From contig NZ_JBDIVE010000007.1 of assembly GCF_039631295.1 (NCBI RefSeq), positions 62,001 to 126,000 on the forward strand: 64,000 nucleotides of DNA, written 5' to 3'. Position numbers and translations under genes: made by a program. This DNA is from Viridibacterium sediminicola (lineage in GTDB: Bacteria > Pseudomonadota > Gammaproteobacteria > Burkholderiales > Rhodocyclaceae). Below the pieces are notes generated by a model. It worked only from the letters and a program-made list of their open reading frames with translations, made no database searches and had not been told where the DNA came from. Below are positions 27,104 through 35,329 of this stretch, piece by piece. Each line of letters begins with the position of its first letter. Position 1 is the first letter of the stretch.

Positions 27104-28543
27104 TCATGACTTGGCTGCAGCCATTGCCGGCCGCGTTTTGACGGGCAGGCAAAAGGCGGCTGTCAGCACAGCTAAACCGATATGGGTGAGATAGACCGCA
27201 TCGAAGTCCGCTCGATTCAAGCTCGCGTTCCCCAGCAGCATCACGGTGAACGCCACCCCCATCACTGAACCGATTTGTCGAATCGCCTGATTGACTGCGC
27301 TGCCGACGGCGTAGTGTTCTGCGGGCAAATGGCTCACGGCTGCGCCCGACAGTGACGGCAAGACCATCCCCACGCCCATTCCACTGAGTATTGCTCCGGG
27401 TAGCCATTGGGTCAGGTAGGCGGGCTCCGTGCCAGGCATGATCAAAAACCACACGCCGCTCGCCGCATAGACGGCGCATCCAGCAATCAGCAGCGGGCGA
27501 TGGCCATACAGGCTTGCCAGCCGCCCGGAGAGTGCAGCGATAGGTGTCACCATCAGCGGCCCCGGTGTGATCGCAAGGCCCGCCAGGGGGAGCGAATAGT
27601 GCCAGATTGACTTCATGTAGAAGAAAAACGTGAAGAACATCATGGAGAATGCAATACCAAAGCTGAGGCTGGCGAGATTGACGTAGCGGTAGGTCGTGTT
27701 ACGAAACAAGTCCAGATCCACCAGCGGCGCAGCAGCGCTCCTCGCCCAGATCACAAAGCCGACGATGGCGCTTATTCCCAGGCCCGCCATACCCTGCAGT
27801 TCAAGGCGTGACCACCCGGGCGACTCCGTTTGCACAATGGATAGCGCCAAGGCGCCAATGCCGATGATCAGCAAGCCCATTCCGATCAGGTCGAGCGGAT
27901 GTCCTTCGCTCGGCTGTTTGGCCTCGCTAAGCACTCTTGCGCCGCGCCACAGTGCAAATAGGCCCAAGGGGGCGTTCAGGTAGAAAGCCCATTGCCAGCC
28001 GAGCGATGCGACCACGAGTGCGCCTAGACTGGGCCCCACCGCGGCAGCCAGTCCTCCCACCGCGCTCCATAGGCTCACTGCGACTGCGCGTTTGTTTTTC
28101 GGAAACGCGGCTAGTACGAGCGAGAGCGATGCTGGGGTGAGCAATGCTGCGCCTACGGCCTGCACAGCTCTGGCGCCGACCAGCCATTCCACGCTGACAG
28201 CCAGACCACAGGCGACGGAAGACGCCACAAAGAGCGCGACGCCAGCGAGAAATACTTTTTTGCGTCCATGTCGGTCCGCCAGTCCGCCCGAAGGGATCAG
28301 CATCGCTGCATACACTACGGTGTAGGCATTGAGCACCCACGAAAGATCCGGTGCTGTGGCGAGCGGAAAGCCTGCACGCAAGGCACTGAATGCAGCGAAC
28401 AACATGGTGCCGTCCATGGAGACGAGAAACACCGCGGTACTGGCGATCCAGAACACGGGCCACGGAGAGTGATTGCTGGGTGGAGCGTTTGCCAGCTTCC
28501 GTTCAACGGAGGCTGTTGAGGACATGCGGATAGTGCTGTCCAT
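27104..28543 (-). CDS. DHA2-family MFS efflux transporter
   Basis: This 479-residue protein has about 14 membrane helices. Helix 1 contains VFLVSMDGTMLFAAFSALRA, loop 2-3 has GGLADRHGRKKVFLAGVA (MFS motif A), and LWSAVGGLAAAVGPSLGALV is the antiporter motif. It should be a proton-driven exporter of organic compounds. It is the last gene of a four-gene minus-strand set (hydrolase, two SDRs, this pump) divergent from the hxlR regulator, with 87 bases after the preceding gene. An alternative ATG lies six codons downstream; neither has a strong ribosome site. Confidence 0.92.
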   Translation of the reverse strand: MDSTIRMSSTASVERKLANAPPSNHSPWPVFWIASTAVFLVSMDGTMLFAAFSALRAGFPLATAPDLSWVLNAYTVVYAAMLIPSGGLADRHGRKKVFLAGVALFVASSVACGLAVSVEWLVGARAVQAVGAALLTPASLSLVLAAFPKNKRAVAVSLWSAVGGLAAAVGPSLGALVVASLGWQWAFYLNAPLGLFALWRGARVLSEAKQPSEGHPLDLIGMGLLIIGIGALALSIVQTESPGWSRLELQGMAGLGISAIVGFVIWARSAAAPLVDLDLFRNTTYRYVNLASLSFGIAFSMMFFTFFFYMKSIWHYSLPLAGLAITPGPLMVTPIAALSGRLASLYGHRPLLIAGCAVYAASGVWFLIMPGTEPAYLTQWLPGAILSGMGVGMVLPSLSGAAVSHLPAEHYAVGSAVNQAIRQIGSVMGVAFTVMLLGNASLNRADFDAVYLTHIGLAVLTAAFCLPVKTRPAMAAAKS

Positions 28544-28630
28544 AGCTGTTATGAAGCTCTTGCAGTCATTTGCGGATTCCTCCGTACTTTGTTCTGGGGG
28601 TGTTGGGGCGGGGCGGCGAGCTGAGCTGCA

Positions 28631-29437
28631 TCAGGCGAGCCCGAAACTTTTCCTCAGCCCTCTCTCGACCGAAGCTGCAGGCATGAATCGACGTAACTTG
28701 GCCAGAAGGGAGGCCTCACCTTTGGGCGTATGGCGCATTTTCCACTGGCCTAAAGCGGCATCGACAATCGTGGCGGCAACGCCATCCGGATAGGGCGCTT
28801 GCTGGACGTTGCGTTGGACCGCTTGTGTCACGAATCCGAAGGTGGCCACGTAGTCATCGATTCTGCTGGCTGTCCGCGGGGCGTGCAGATCCAGATTGGT
28901 TCGGGTGAAAGACGGTTCGACCAGGGCCACGCGAATGCCGAATTGGCGTACTTCGTGATCCAGACTCTCCGAGAGTCCCTCCACGGCATGTTTGGAGGCG
29001 GAGTACAGGGGCATGTAGGGAGCCGGCAGAAATCCTAGAACCGAGCTGACATTGACGATGCGGCCGGAACGCCGAGCGCGCATGTAGGGCAGTACGGCCC
29101 TGATCATGCGCAGGACACCCAAAAGATTGGTGTCGAGCAATGTCTGAGCTTCGGTGATCGAGGTTTCTTCTGTAGCGCCGAGTAGCGTGACCCCGGCATT
29201 ATTGACCAGCACGTCGATTCGCTTAGCTTGGGCGATGAGTGTATCGATCGCGCGCGCAATCGAGGCCTCGTCGCGAACATCCATTTCCAGGAGCGTGACC
29301 CCCGGAATAGCATTCGCTGGCACCAAATTGCGCACAGTGCCGAACACGCGGCAACCCAGGCTCGAAAATCTCTCGGCTGCGGCGCGTCCAATACCTGATG
29401 ACACACCCGTCACGAGGACTACTTGTGAATTCGACAT
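28631..29437 (-). CDS. Short-chain dehydrogenase/reductase
   Basis: The 268-residue classical SDR has the cofactor motif LVTGVSSGIGRAAAERF, NNAGVTLLG, catalytic Ser in IVNVSSVLGFLPAP and YSASKHAVEG with the YxxxK pair. The pattern VSSGIGRA and the C-terminal region resemble oxidoreductases acting on steroid- or retinol-like or aromatic alcohols, but the substrate is unknown. It is cytoplasmic. It lies 23 bases after the preceding SDR gene, so the two are co-transcribed. Confidence 0.92.
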   Translation of the reverse strand: MSNSQVVLVTGVSSGIGRAAAERFSSLGCRVFGTVRNLVPANAIPGVTLLEMDVRDEASIARAIDTLIAQAKRIDVLVNNAGVTLLGATEETSITEAQTLLDTNLLGVLRMIRAVLPYMRARRSGRIVNVSSVLGFLPAPYMPLYSASKHAVEGLSESLDHEVRQFGIRVALVEPSFTRTNLDLHAPRTASRIDDYVATFGFVTQAVQRNVQQAPYPDGVAATIVDAALGQWKMRHTPKGEASLLAKLRRFMPAASVERGLRKSFGLA

Positions 29438-29460
29438 GACGGCTCCCTTTGCTTGGCAAA

Positions 29461-30222
29461 TTACATCGGGGGCGGATTCGCGATCATCTGCGCATTGAAT
29501 GCGTTGATGAAGGCGTGTTCGTCAGGCCCAGGATTGGAGCGCAGGGTACTTACTGCGCTGACCACCACCTCCGGCGTCTCGGTCGCCAGACCTGCCATGG
29601 TTTCGGCGATGAACGCGTCAACCGGCATGGCGCGCGGATCGCCACTCTTCTTGCCCAGAAGCTCGGTATCCACCCAGGGCGGTGCGATTTCCTGCACGCT
29701 CACGTTGGTGTCTTGCAACATGAAGCGCTGTGACAAGGCGTACGAGTGCAGCCCTGCTTTGGTGGCGGAGTAGACCGCACTGGGCGCCAGAGGCACGTAG
29801 GCCAGGATCGAGGTGTTGTAGATGATCGTGGCGCGCGGCTGCTGCTTGAGGTGTTCGATCAGCGCCGAGCTCAGCAGGATCGGCCCGAGCAGGTTGGTTT
29901 CGAGCAGGCGGCGCGAGCTCGCTTCGTCAATCTGCCCGGCCGCATTGTCGAAGGGCATGATGCCGGCATTGTTGACCAGCACGTTGAGGCTGGGGTAGCG
30001 GGCGATCAGGGTTTGCGCTGCAGCTTGGATGCTGGCTGAGTCGGCGATATCCAGCTCAATAGCCTCCATGCCGGGGTTGGCGGCCACGACTTCGTCGAGC
30101 AGCGCCTTGCGACGCCCGGCGATGATGACCTTGTTGCCGCGCTGGTGGAATGCTTCCGCGAGGCCGCGGCCGATGCCGGAGCCGCCGCCGGTCACGAGAA
30201 TGGTATTGCCTTCGAGTTTCAT
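29461..30222 (-). CDS. Short-chain dehydrogenase (DltE-like)
   Basis: The 253-residue SDR has ILVTGGGSGIGRGLAEAFHQ, NNAGIMPFDNAAG, catalytic Ser in YNTSILAYVPLA and YSATKAGLHSYAL. This is the DltE/YdfG-like group of NAD(P)-dependent reductases. Soluble, cytoplasmic. It is the second gene of the HxlR-linked operon, 37 bases after the hydrolase gene. Ribosome site AAAAAGGACAC precedes the ATG. Two different SDRs in succession suggest sequential or reversible oxidation of a hydroxyl substrate, an inference. Confidence 0.92.
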   Translation of the reverse strand: MKLEGNTILVTGGGSGIGRGLAEAFHQRGNKVIIAGRRKALLDEVVAANPGMEAIELDIADSASIQAAAQTLIARYPSLNVLVNNAGIMPFDNAAGQIDEASSRRLLETNLLGPILLSSALIEHLKQQPRATIIYNTSILAYVPLAPSAVYSATKAGLHSYALSQRFMLQDTNVSVQEIAPPWVDTELLGKKSGDPRAMPVDAFIAETMAGLATETPEVVVSAVSTLRSNPGPDEHAFINAFNAQMIANPPPM

Positions 30223-30259
30223 GATGTGTCCTTTTTGGGGTGTGAGTGAAAGTGGGCGC

Positions 30260-31234
30260 TCAGGCCTTGCGTGTGCCCTTGATGAAGGCCGCGATCTGGC
30301 TTGCGGCGGCTTCAGGGTATTGGTGATGCGGTCCGTGGCCCGCTCTGGGGTAGGTAATCAGGCTCAGGGTCGGCAACTGGCCGTTGAGGGCGTACCAGTT
30401 CTCGATCGGGAAAATGATGTCGTGGTCCGCACCCAGATGCAGGATGGGCGTCTTGGTGGTCTTCAGGAAGCCGAGCATTTCATCCGACGGAAAGACGGGA
30501 TTGCGCGGCGTATTGCCGATCTGGCTGATCGCCCAGTCGGCCGGCACGTCGGGGCTGCGGGCAATCTTCTGCGCCACGATCCGCTCGAAGGAGCGCTTCG
30601 AGGCGGCACGACTGCCCTCATCGGCGGGCTCGAAGAAGATCGTGGTGAAGTTGTCCAGACTGATGCCGGGTACGGCGGCGGCGTCGTAGAAGAGCTGTTC
30701 AGCCTGTTTGACAAGCTTGCCGGGGGGCGTCGTCGCCAGCAGAACGGCATGGCTGACGTCCTGGCCGAACATCGCCAGATAGATCTGCGCAACGATGCCG
30801 CCGATGGACCAGCCTGCGATCACGACATCTTTCAGCCCGAGTGCATCGATCAGGTCTTTGGCGTCTTTCACCATGGCTGCCGGGTTGTAGCTTTTCTCCC
30901 CGGTGGACAGCCCCAGCCCTGAATAGTCGAAGCTCACTACCTGAAAGCCTTGAACTGCGAGGGCGTCAATGAAGGCAGGGTCCCACAGGCCCAGCACACC
31001 CCGAAAGCGATTGCACAGCACGATGGGTTTGCCGCTCCCGACGGAGCGGTAGGCCAGCTTGCGGCCACCGACTTCGACGAAGCGGGTGGTTGCCGTCGCT
31101 GAATTGTTGTCGCTCGTGCGCCCGCTCTGAGCATTGGCCTGCGAGGGCAAGGAGAGGGCGGCGGCCATGGCTGCGCTCGCGACGAGTGCTTGACGGCGGG
31201 ATAGCGAGTCGGGGGTGCTAGCAGGGTCACTCAT
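30260..31234 (-). CDS. Tat-exported alpha/beta hydrolase
   Basis: The 324-residue product has a twin-arginine signal (LSRRQALVASAAMAAALSLP, RR at 13-14) and is probably cut near ANA-QSG. The mature part is an alpha/beta hydrolase with nucleophile S143 in AGWSIGG, an acidic residue in LHLGADHDIIFP and the catalytic His in GHGPHHQYPE. It likely cleaves an ester or similar bond in the periplasm. It heads the HxlR-linked minus-strand operon; GGAG precedes the ATG. Confidence 0.9.
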   Translation of the reverse strand: MSDPASTPDSLSRRQALVASAAMAAALSLPSQANAQSGRTSDNNSATATTRFVEVGGRKLAYRSVGSGKPIVLCNRFRGVLGLWDPAFIDALAVQGFQVVSFDYSGLGLSTGEKSYNPAAMVKDAKDLIDALGLKDVVIAGWSIGGIVAQIYLAMFGQDVSHAVLLATTPPGKLVKQAEQLFYDAAAVPGISLDNFTTIFFEPADEGSRAASKRSFERIVAQKIARSPDVPADWAISQIGNTPRNPVFPSDEMLGFLKTTKTPILHLGADHDIIFPIENWYALNGQLPTLSLITYPRAGHGPHHQYPEAAASQIAAFIKGTRKA

Positions 31235-31342
31235 GTCAGGCTCCAGTTGTGATCAGTTTTGAATTCGCGCAGTGCTTTTGATGCAGATCTTTAGCGTGGC
31301 TTGTGCGTTGCGAACGCGTCCCAGGCACCGCAAAGTCTAGTA

Positions 31343-31359
31343 ACTTGCAAACTGCAAGT
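31343..31359. promoter_or_regulatory. HxlR operator palindrome 1
   Basis: ACTTGCA-AAC-TGCAAGT, a perfect 7+7 palindrome in the divergent region. It lies near the predicted transcription start of the hydrolase operon. Confidence 0.75.
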
Positions 31360-31362
31360 CAC

Positions 31363-31391
31363 ATGCTATGTCTATGGCTTGCAAAATGCAA
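31363..31391 (-). promoter_or_regulatory. Candidate promoter of the hydrolase operon
   Basis: On the minus strand TTGCAT (31391-31386), 17 bases, TAGCAT (31368-31363). The -35 lies inside operator 2 and the start site would fall in operator 1. Confidence 0.4.
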
Positions 31392-31392
31392 G
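31378..31392. promoter_or_regulatory. HxlR operator palindrome 2
   Basis: CTTGCA-AAA-TGCAAG, centred 34 bases from palindrome 1 (about three helical turns). It covers the -35 elements predicted for both divergent promoters. Confidence 0.75.
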
Positions 31393-31407
31393 TCACAAGC
31401 CTAAAAT
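31379..31407 (+). promoter_or_regulatory. Candidate promoter of hxlR
   Basis: TTGCAA (31379-31384), 17 bases, TAAAAT (31402-31407). The -35 is part of operator 2, fitting autorepression. Transcription would start within a base or two of the ATG at 31415. Confidence 0.55.
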
Positions 31408-31414
31408 TTTCTAC

Positions 31415-31804
31415 ATGAAGAAAATCAATCAGTCTTCCGCGTGCCCAGATGGCTATCGATCAACATGTCCTATCGCCAACGTGCTGGACATCTTGGGCGA
31501 TAAATGGACCCTGCTCGTGGTGCGCGATCTGTTGTTGTCGGGCAAGCGCCGTTATGGCGAGTTTCAGTCTTCACCCGAGTCGATTCCGACCAACATCCTG
31601 GCGGACAGGTTGAAGCGCTTGGAAGCTGCCGGTTTGGTCAAGAAAGAGTTCTACCAAGACAAGCCGCCGCGAGCGGAGTACTTCATCACCCGCAAAGGCG
31701 CCGATCTGGGCCCTGTATTGCAAGAGATGGCGCAATGGGGGCAGAAATACATTCCGGGCGTCATCACACCCAGTCAGTTCAATCAGCCTGAAATCAGGGA
31801 TTAG
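31415..31804 (+). CDS. HxlR-family transcriptional regulator
   Basis: The 129-residue winged-helix protein has the HxlR pattern CPIANVLDILGDKWTLLVVR, then LLSGKRRYGEFQ and LKRLEAAGLVKKEFY. Two cysteines near the N-terminus (C10, C18) sit where HxlR/YodB regulators have redox- or quinone-sensing Cys. I chose ATG 31415; the longer frame runs through the operators and is not coding. No ribosome site is visible and the predicted transcript starts at or near the ATG. It is expected to repress itself and the divergent hydrolase-SDR-SDR-MFS operon. Confidence 0.9.
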   Translation: MKKINQSSACPDGYRSTCPIANVLDILGDKWTLLVVRDLLLSGKRRYGEFQSSPESIPTNILADRLKRLEAAGLVKKEFYQDKPPRAEYFITRKGADLGPVLQEMAQWGQKYIPGVITPSQFNQPEIRD

Positions 31805-31968
31805 CGTGTAGCTGGCTGAAACGGGGCAATCTGATCAAGCAGCGAGCTTGAGCACCCGATGTAGCCAAGCGCTCAAGCGTCAGCCTGGGCTGGAAAAAGA
31901 GCGCAGTCAGCGCCGGCGAACGCTGTCGTGACAGCTTCGCACTACGCTTGCTCCAGGCGTCTCCCCCA

Positions 31969-33429
31969 TTACTGGATAGCGATGTTTGTCAGCGCTCGAG
32001 GCTGCCAACCACCACCGAGGGCCTTGAACGCTGCGACCGCTGCGCGGGCCGATTCGGTTTGGGCCTGCACGCGCGAATCTGAAACACGCAACAGGCTTTC
32101 GTCGGCAAGCAGCACTTCGATCAGGCTGACGACACCCTTCTGGTATGCCGCAAATGAAGCGCCGCGCGCGCGGCTGAGCGCGTCCACGCCTTGGGCAAGT
32201 TCGGCCAACTGCGCTTCACGCTTAACCAGGGCCGACAAGGCATTTTCCACGTCCTCCGTCGCCCGTAGCACGGCCAGTCGATAGGCCGCCAGACTCTCGG
32301 CTTCCTGCCCCTTTGCCTGCTCGATCTGCGCGTTGATGCGGCCGAAATCGAATAGACGCCAGCGCAAGCCCAGCACGCCGGACGCCTGATTGGCGCCGCT
32401 AGTGAACAGATTGCTGCTCGATACGCTTGTCGCGCTCCCCAGCAAGCCGCTCAGCGAGAGCTTGGGGTAGTACTCGGCCATCGCGACACCAATTCGCGCA
32501 TTCGAGGCGGCCAGGCGGCGTTCGGCCACGATGAGGTCGGGGCGGCGGCGCAGCAGCTCGCCCGGCGCGCCCATGGCGTTGATCTGCGGGGCAAGGGGGA
32601 TTTCAGCGAACTGACTCAATTCGGCCCGATGTGTGCCAGGCGCCGTGCCCAACATCACATCCAGGGCGTTCAGCGCGACGTCCAGGCCTGCCTCCAGCGC
32701 AGGAATAGACGCCCGGACCTGGGACAGCGCAGCTTCGGCCTGACGTACCTGCAGCTCGGGCGCCAGGCCCTTGCCGTAGAGCAGCTTGATGGTGGCGAGC
32801 AGATCCTGCTGTGTCTTCTCCTGCCGGCGCGCGACGTCCAGGCGGGCCTGCAGGCCGCGGATGCTGATATAGATGTCGGCGGTCTGGGCCGCTACGGCGA
32901 GCCGCGTGGCGACGACGCCGGCCTCCGAAGCGCTGTACTCAGCCAGCGCGGCTTCGCGCCCCCGGCGCAGACCGCCGAATGCGTCCAGCTCCCAGCTCGC
33001 GCCCAGATTGGCTTCATATGCACTGCCGTATCGGTCGAAGCCGGGCCTGGCGTTAAGAACCTGTCCCAGCGGCGTCTCGACCGACTGGTAAGCGCGGGCA
33101 GCCTGGCCACTGATATTGCCGGAGGGTAGCAAGGCGGCATTGGCCGCACCTAGCCCGGCACGTGCCTGCATCACGCGTGCCGAAGCCTGTGCAAGATCAA
33201 GATTCTGTGCCAGCGCCAGCGTCACGAAGCGCGTCAGTTGCGGATCGCCGAATCCTGCCCACCAGGTGGCAAGCTCGGCGCTGGATTTCGCCGTGCGTTG
33301 ATCGACCGCCGTCTGCCCTTGGAAGCGGGCGGGCAGGGGCGTGTCGGGGTGAATGTAGTCAGGGCCGACGGCGCAGCCAGTCGACAGGCTTGCCAGCAGG
33401 AGTGAGATGAGCGTGGTTTTGGGCGACAT
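31969..33429 (-). CDS. RND-type outer-membrane efflux lipoprotein (NodT/OprM family)
   Basis: The 486-residue product has a lipoprotein signal ending LSTGC (Cys about 19). Two OEP repeats follow, with LAQNLDLAQASARVMQARAG and the second-half helix containing LRRRPDLIVAERRLAASNAR. This is the NodT/OprM/CusC channel family that forms the outer-membrane duct of tripartite pumps. ATG 33429 was chosen; the frame extends upstream into the operator. It lies divergent from tetR and shares the GTGAC-N14-GTCAC operator with it. It is probably the partner of the RND adaptor and pump across tetR. Confidence 0.93.
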   Translation of the reverse strand: MSPKTTLISLLLASLSTGCAVGPDYIHPDTPLPARFQGQTAVDQRTAKSSAELATWWAGFGDPQLTRFVTLALAQNLDLAQASARVMQARAGLGAANAALLPSGNISGQAARAYQSVETPLGQVLNARPGFDRYGSAYEANLGASWELDAFGGLRRGREAALAEYSASEAGVVATRLAVAAQTADIYISIRGLQARLDVARRQEKTQQDLLATIKLLYGKGLAPELQVRQAEAALSQVRASIPALEAGLDVALNALDVMLGTAPGTHRAELSQFAEIPLAPQINAMGAPGELLRRRPDLIVAERRLAASNARIGVAMAEYYPKLSLSGLLGSATSVSSSNLFTSGANQASGVLGLRWRLFDFGRINAQIEQAKGQEAESLAAYRLAVLRATEDVENALSALVKREAQLAELAQGVDALSRARGASFAAYQKGVVSLIEVLLADESLLRVSDSRVQAQTESARAAVAAFKALGGGWQPRALTNIAIQ

Positions 33430-33452
33430 GGATTTCTTTCTGGCGTCGAACG

Positions 33453-33478
33453 AGTGACCATAATACCAATTGGTCACT
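33453..33478. promoter_or_regulatory. TetR operator 1
   Basis: AGTGACCA-N10-TGGTCACT is a perfect 8+8 palindrome between tetR and the efflux lipoprotein gene. It overlaps the lipoprotein gene's predicted promoter on the minus strand: TAGACA (33487-33482), 16 bases, TATTAT (33465-33460). Confidence 0.8.
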
Positions 33479-33516
33479 TATTGTCTAGTCTTTCCTGCTG
33501 GCGTAAGCTGCCTCCC

Positions 33517-34134
33517 ATGATGAAAAACAGTACTCCTGCTGCCCTGGTGCGGGGCCCGGCCGACCACGAGGTGCGCAACCAGATCGTGCTCGCCGCCACC
33601 GAACACTTCAGCCGCTACGGTTACGAGAAGACGACCGTGTCAGATCTGGCGAAGGCCATCGGCTTTTCGAAGGCCTACATCTATAAGTTCTTCGAGTCGA
33701 AGCAGGCGATAGGCGAGATGATCTGCGCCAACTGCCTGGGCAAGATCGAGACCGACGTCAAGGCGGCCATCGATCAGGCCGATCGGCCCCCGGAGAAGCT
33801 GCGGCGCATGTTCAAGGCCGTCCTCGAACTGAGCCTGCAGCTGTTTTCGCAAGACCGCAAGCTGTATGAAATTGCGACCTCTGCCGCGACCGAGCGCTGG
33901 CAGTCCACGCTCGCCTATGAAGAGCGCATCCGGGTGATGCTGCGGAGCATCCTGGAGGAGGGGCGGCAGAGCGGGGACTTCGAGCGCAAGACGCCGCTCG
34001 ATGAAACCGTGATGGCGATCTACCTGGTGCTGCGTCCTTTCCTGCACCCACTGATCCTGCAGCACAGCCTGGATTACACCGAGGACGCACCCGCTCAGCT
34101 TTCGAGCCTGGTGCTGCGCAGTCTGTCACCGTGA
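33517..34134 (+). CDS. TetR-family repressor of the RND efflux locus
   Basis: The 205-residue product has a TetR N-terminal DNA-binding domain: ATEHFSRYGYEKTTVSDLAK, then AIGFSKAYIYKFFESKQAIG. A helical C-terminal ligand domain follows. Two ATGs lie at 33517 and 33520; the earlier is taken. It sits between the outer-membrane channel gene (divergent) and the adaptor-pump operon (same strand), and both have GTGAC-N14-GTCAC palindromes. It is therefore very likely their local repressor, with the pump substrate as inducer. Confidence 0.92.
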   Translation: MMKNSTPAALVRGPADHEVRNQIVLAATEHFSRYGYEKTTVSDLAKAIGFSKAYIYKFFESKQAIGEMICANCLGKIETDVKAAIDQADRPPEKLRRMFKAVLELSLQLFSQDRKLYEIATSAATERWQSTLAYEERIRVMLRSILEEGRQSGDFERKTPLDETVMAIYLVLRPFLHPLILQHSLDYTEDAPAQLSSLVLRSLSP

Positions 34135-34150
34135 ATGAAGAAAATTGTTT

Positions 34151-34174
34151 GTGACTATTGACTGAAATGGTCAC
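34151..34174. promoter_or_regulatory. TetR operator 2
   Basis: GTGAC-N14-GTCAC has the same half-sites and spacing as operator 1. It covers the likely -35 TTGACT (34158-34163) of the adaptor-pump operon; a weak -10 GATGAT follows at 34181 after 17 bases. Confidence 0.75.
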
Positions 34175-34219
34175 AAGAAAGATGATGAAGGTCCCGATCA
34201 CTTTACCAAAGGGACTTTC

Positions 34220-35329
34220 ATGCTCCGCTTCGCCACTCCTTTATTCATGTGCGCCATACCCCTGGCGCTCGTCGCTTGCGGCGAGAAGGCGCCCGCCGAT
34301 CCGCGCACCGAGCCCCCTCTGGTGCGCGCTGCGATGGCCCGGGAGGCCGGCGCGGCTTCACGTTCGTTTACGGGCACCGTCGCTGCACGGGTGCAGAGCG
34401 ATCTTGGCTTCCGTGTCTCAGGCAAGGTGCTGGAGCGCCTGGTCGACGCCGGGCAAAGCGTCAAGCGCGGTCAGCCGCTGATGCGCATGGACCCCGTTGA
34501 TCTGAAACTGGCGGCTCATGCCCAGCTGGAAGCGGTGGCCGCCGCACGGGCCCGTGCCCAGCAGACGGCCGAAGACGAGGCCCGCTACCGCGATTTGCGC
34601 GGCACCGGCGCCATCTCCGCATCCAGCTATGATCAGGTCAAGGCTGCGGCCGATGCTGCCCGTGCGCAGCTCAGCGCGGCAGAAGCTCAGGCCGACGTGG
34701 CCCGCAATGCAAGCCGCTACACCGAACTGCTGGCTGATGGCGACGGTGTGGTCATGGAAACCCTGGCCGAACCCGGGCAGGTCGTCAGCGCCGGACAGGT
34801 CGTGGTGCGGCTGGCGCATGCCGGCCGGCGTGAGGCGGTGATCCAGTTGCCGGAAACGCTGCGCCCGGTGATCGGTTCGGTGGCGCAGGCTAGCTTGTTT
34901 GGCAAGGAAGGCAAGCCCGTTCCAGCCAGACTGCGCCAGCTCTCCAACTCGGCGGATCGCCTCACGCGTACCTTCGAGGCGCGCTATGTGCTGGCGGGCG
35001 AGCTGTCGAACGCGCCGCTGGGCAGCACGGTCGTGCTCCAGATGCCGGAGAGGACTTCTTCAGAACAAGGCGGCCTGCAGGTTCCCATCGGTGCCTTGTT
35101 CGACCCGGGCAAGGGCCCCGGAGTGTGGGTCATCCAGGGCGAGCCCGCAAAGGTGTCCTGGCGGCCGGTCAGCATCCAGCGCGTCGATGACGCCGGCGCC
35201 TATGTCGCAGGCCAGATCAAGCAAGGCGAAAAAATCGTCGCGCTCGGCGCCCATCTTCTGCATGAGGGCGAACAGGTCCGCGTGGCGGGTCTGGCCGCGG
35301 CCAATACGACACAAGGAGCACATCCGTGA
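34220..35329 (+). CDS. RND efflux periplasmic adaptor lipoprotein
   Basis: The 369-residue membrane-fusion protein has a lipoprotein signal ending LVAC (Cys about 20). It has a first lipoyl half-motif GFRVSGKVLERLVDAGQSVK, a helical hairpin of Ala/Gln-rich repeats (about 100-170), a second lipoyl half around GDGVVMETLAEPGQVVSAGQ and beta-barrel domains. It bridges the inner-membrane pump and outer-membrane channel. The stop overlaps the pump's GTG start by 3 bases, a sign of coupled translation. Confidence 0.93.
   Translation: MLRFATPLFMCAIPLALVACGEKAPADPRTEPPLVRAAMAREAGAASRSFTGTVAARVQSDLGFRVSGKVLERLVDAGQSVKRGQPLMRMDPVDLKLAAHAQLEAVAAARARAQQTAEDEARYRDLRGTGAISASSYDQVKAAADAARAQLSAAEAQADVARNASRYTELLADGDGVVMETLAEPGQVVSAGQVVVRLAHAGRREAVIQLPETLRPVIGSVAQASLFGKEGKPVPARLRQLSNSADRLTRTFEARYVLAGELSNAPLGSTVVLQMPERTSSEQGGLQVPIGALFDPGKGPGVWVIQGEPAKVSWRPVSIQRVDDAGAYVAGQIKQGEKIVALGAHLLHEGEQVRVAGLAAANTTQGAHP

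Noticed and set aside
31805..31968. Inverted repeat GCTTGAGC/GCTCAAGC as a terminator
   Set aside because: Short stem with a long loop and no T-run; not supported as a terminator between the convergent genes.
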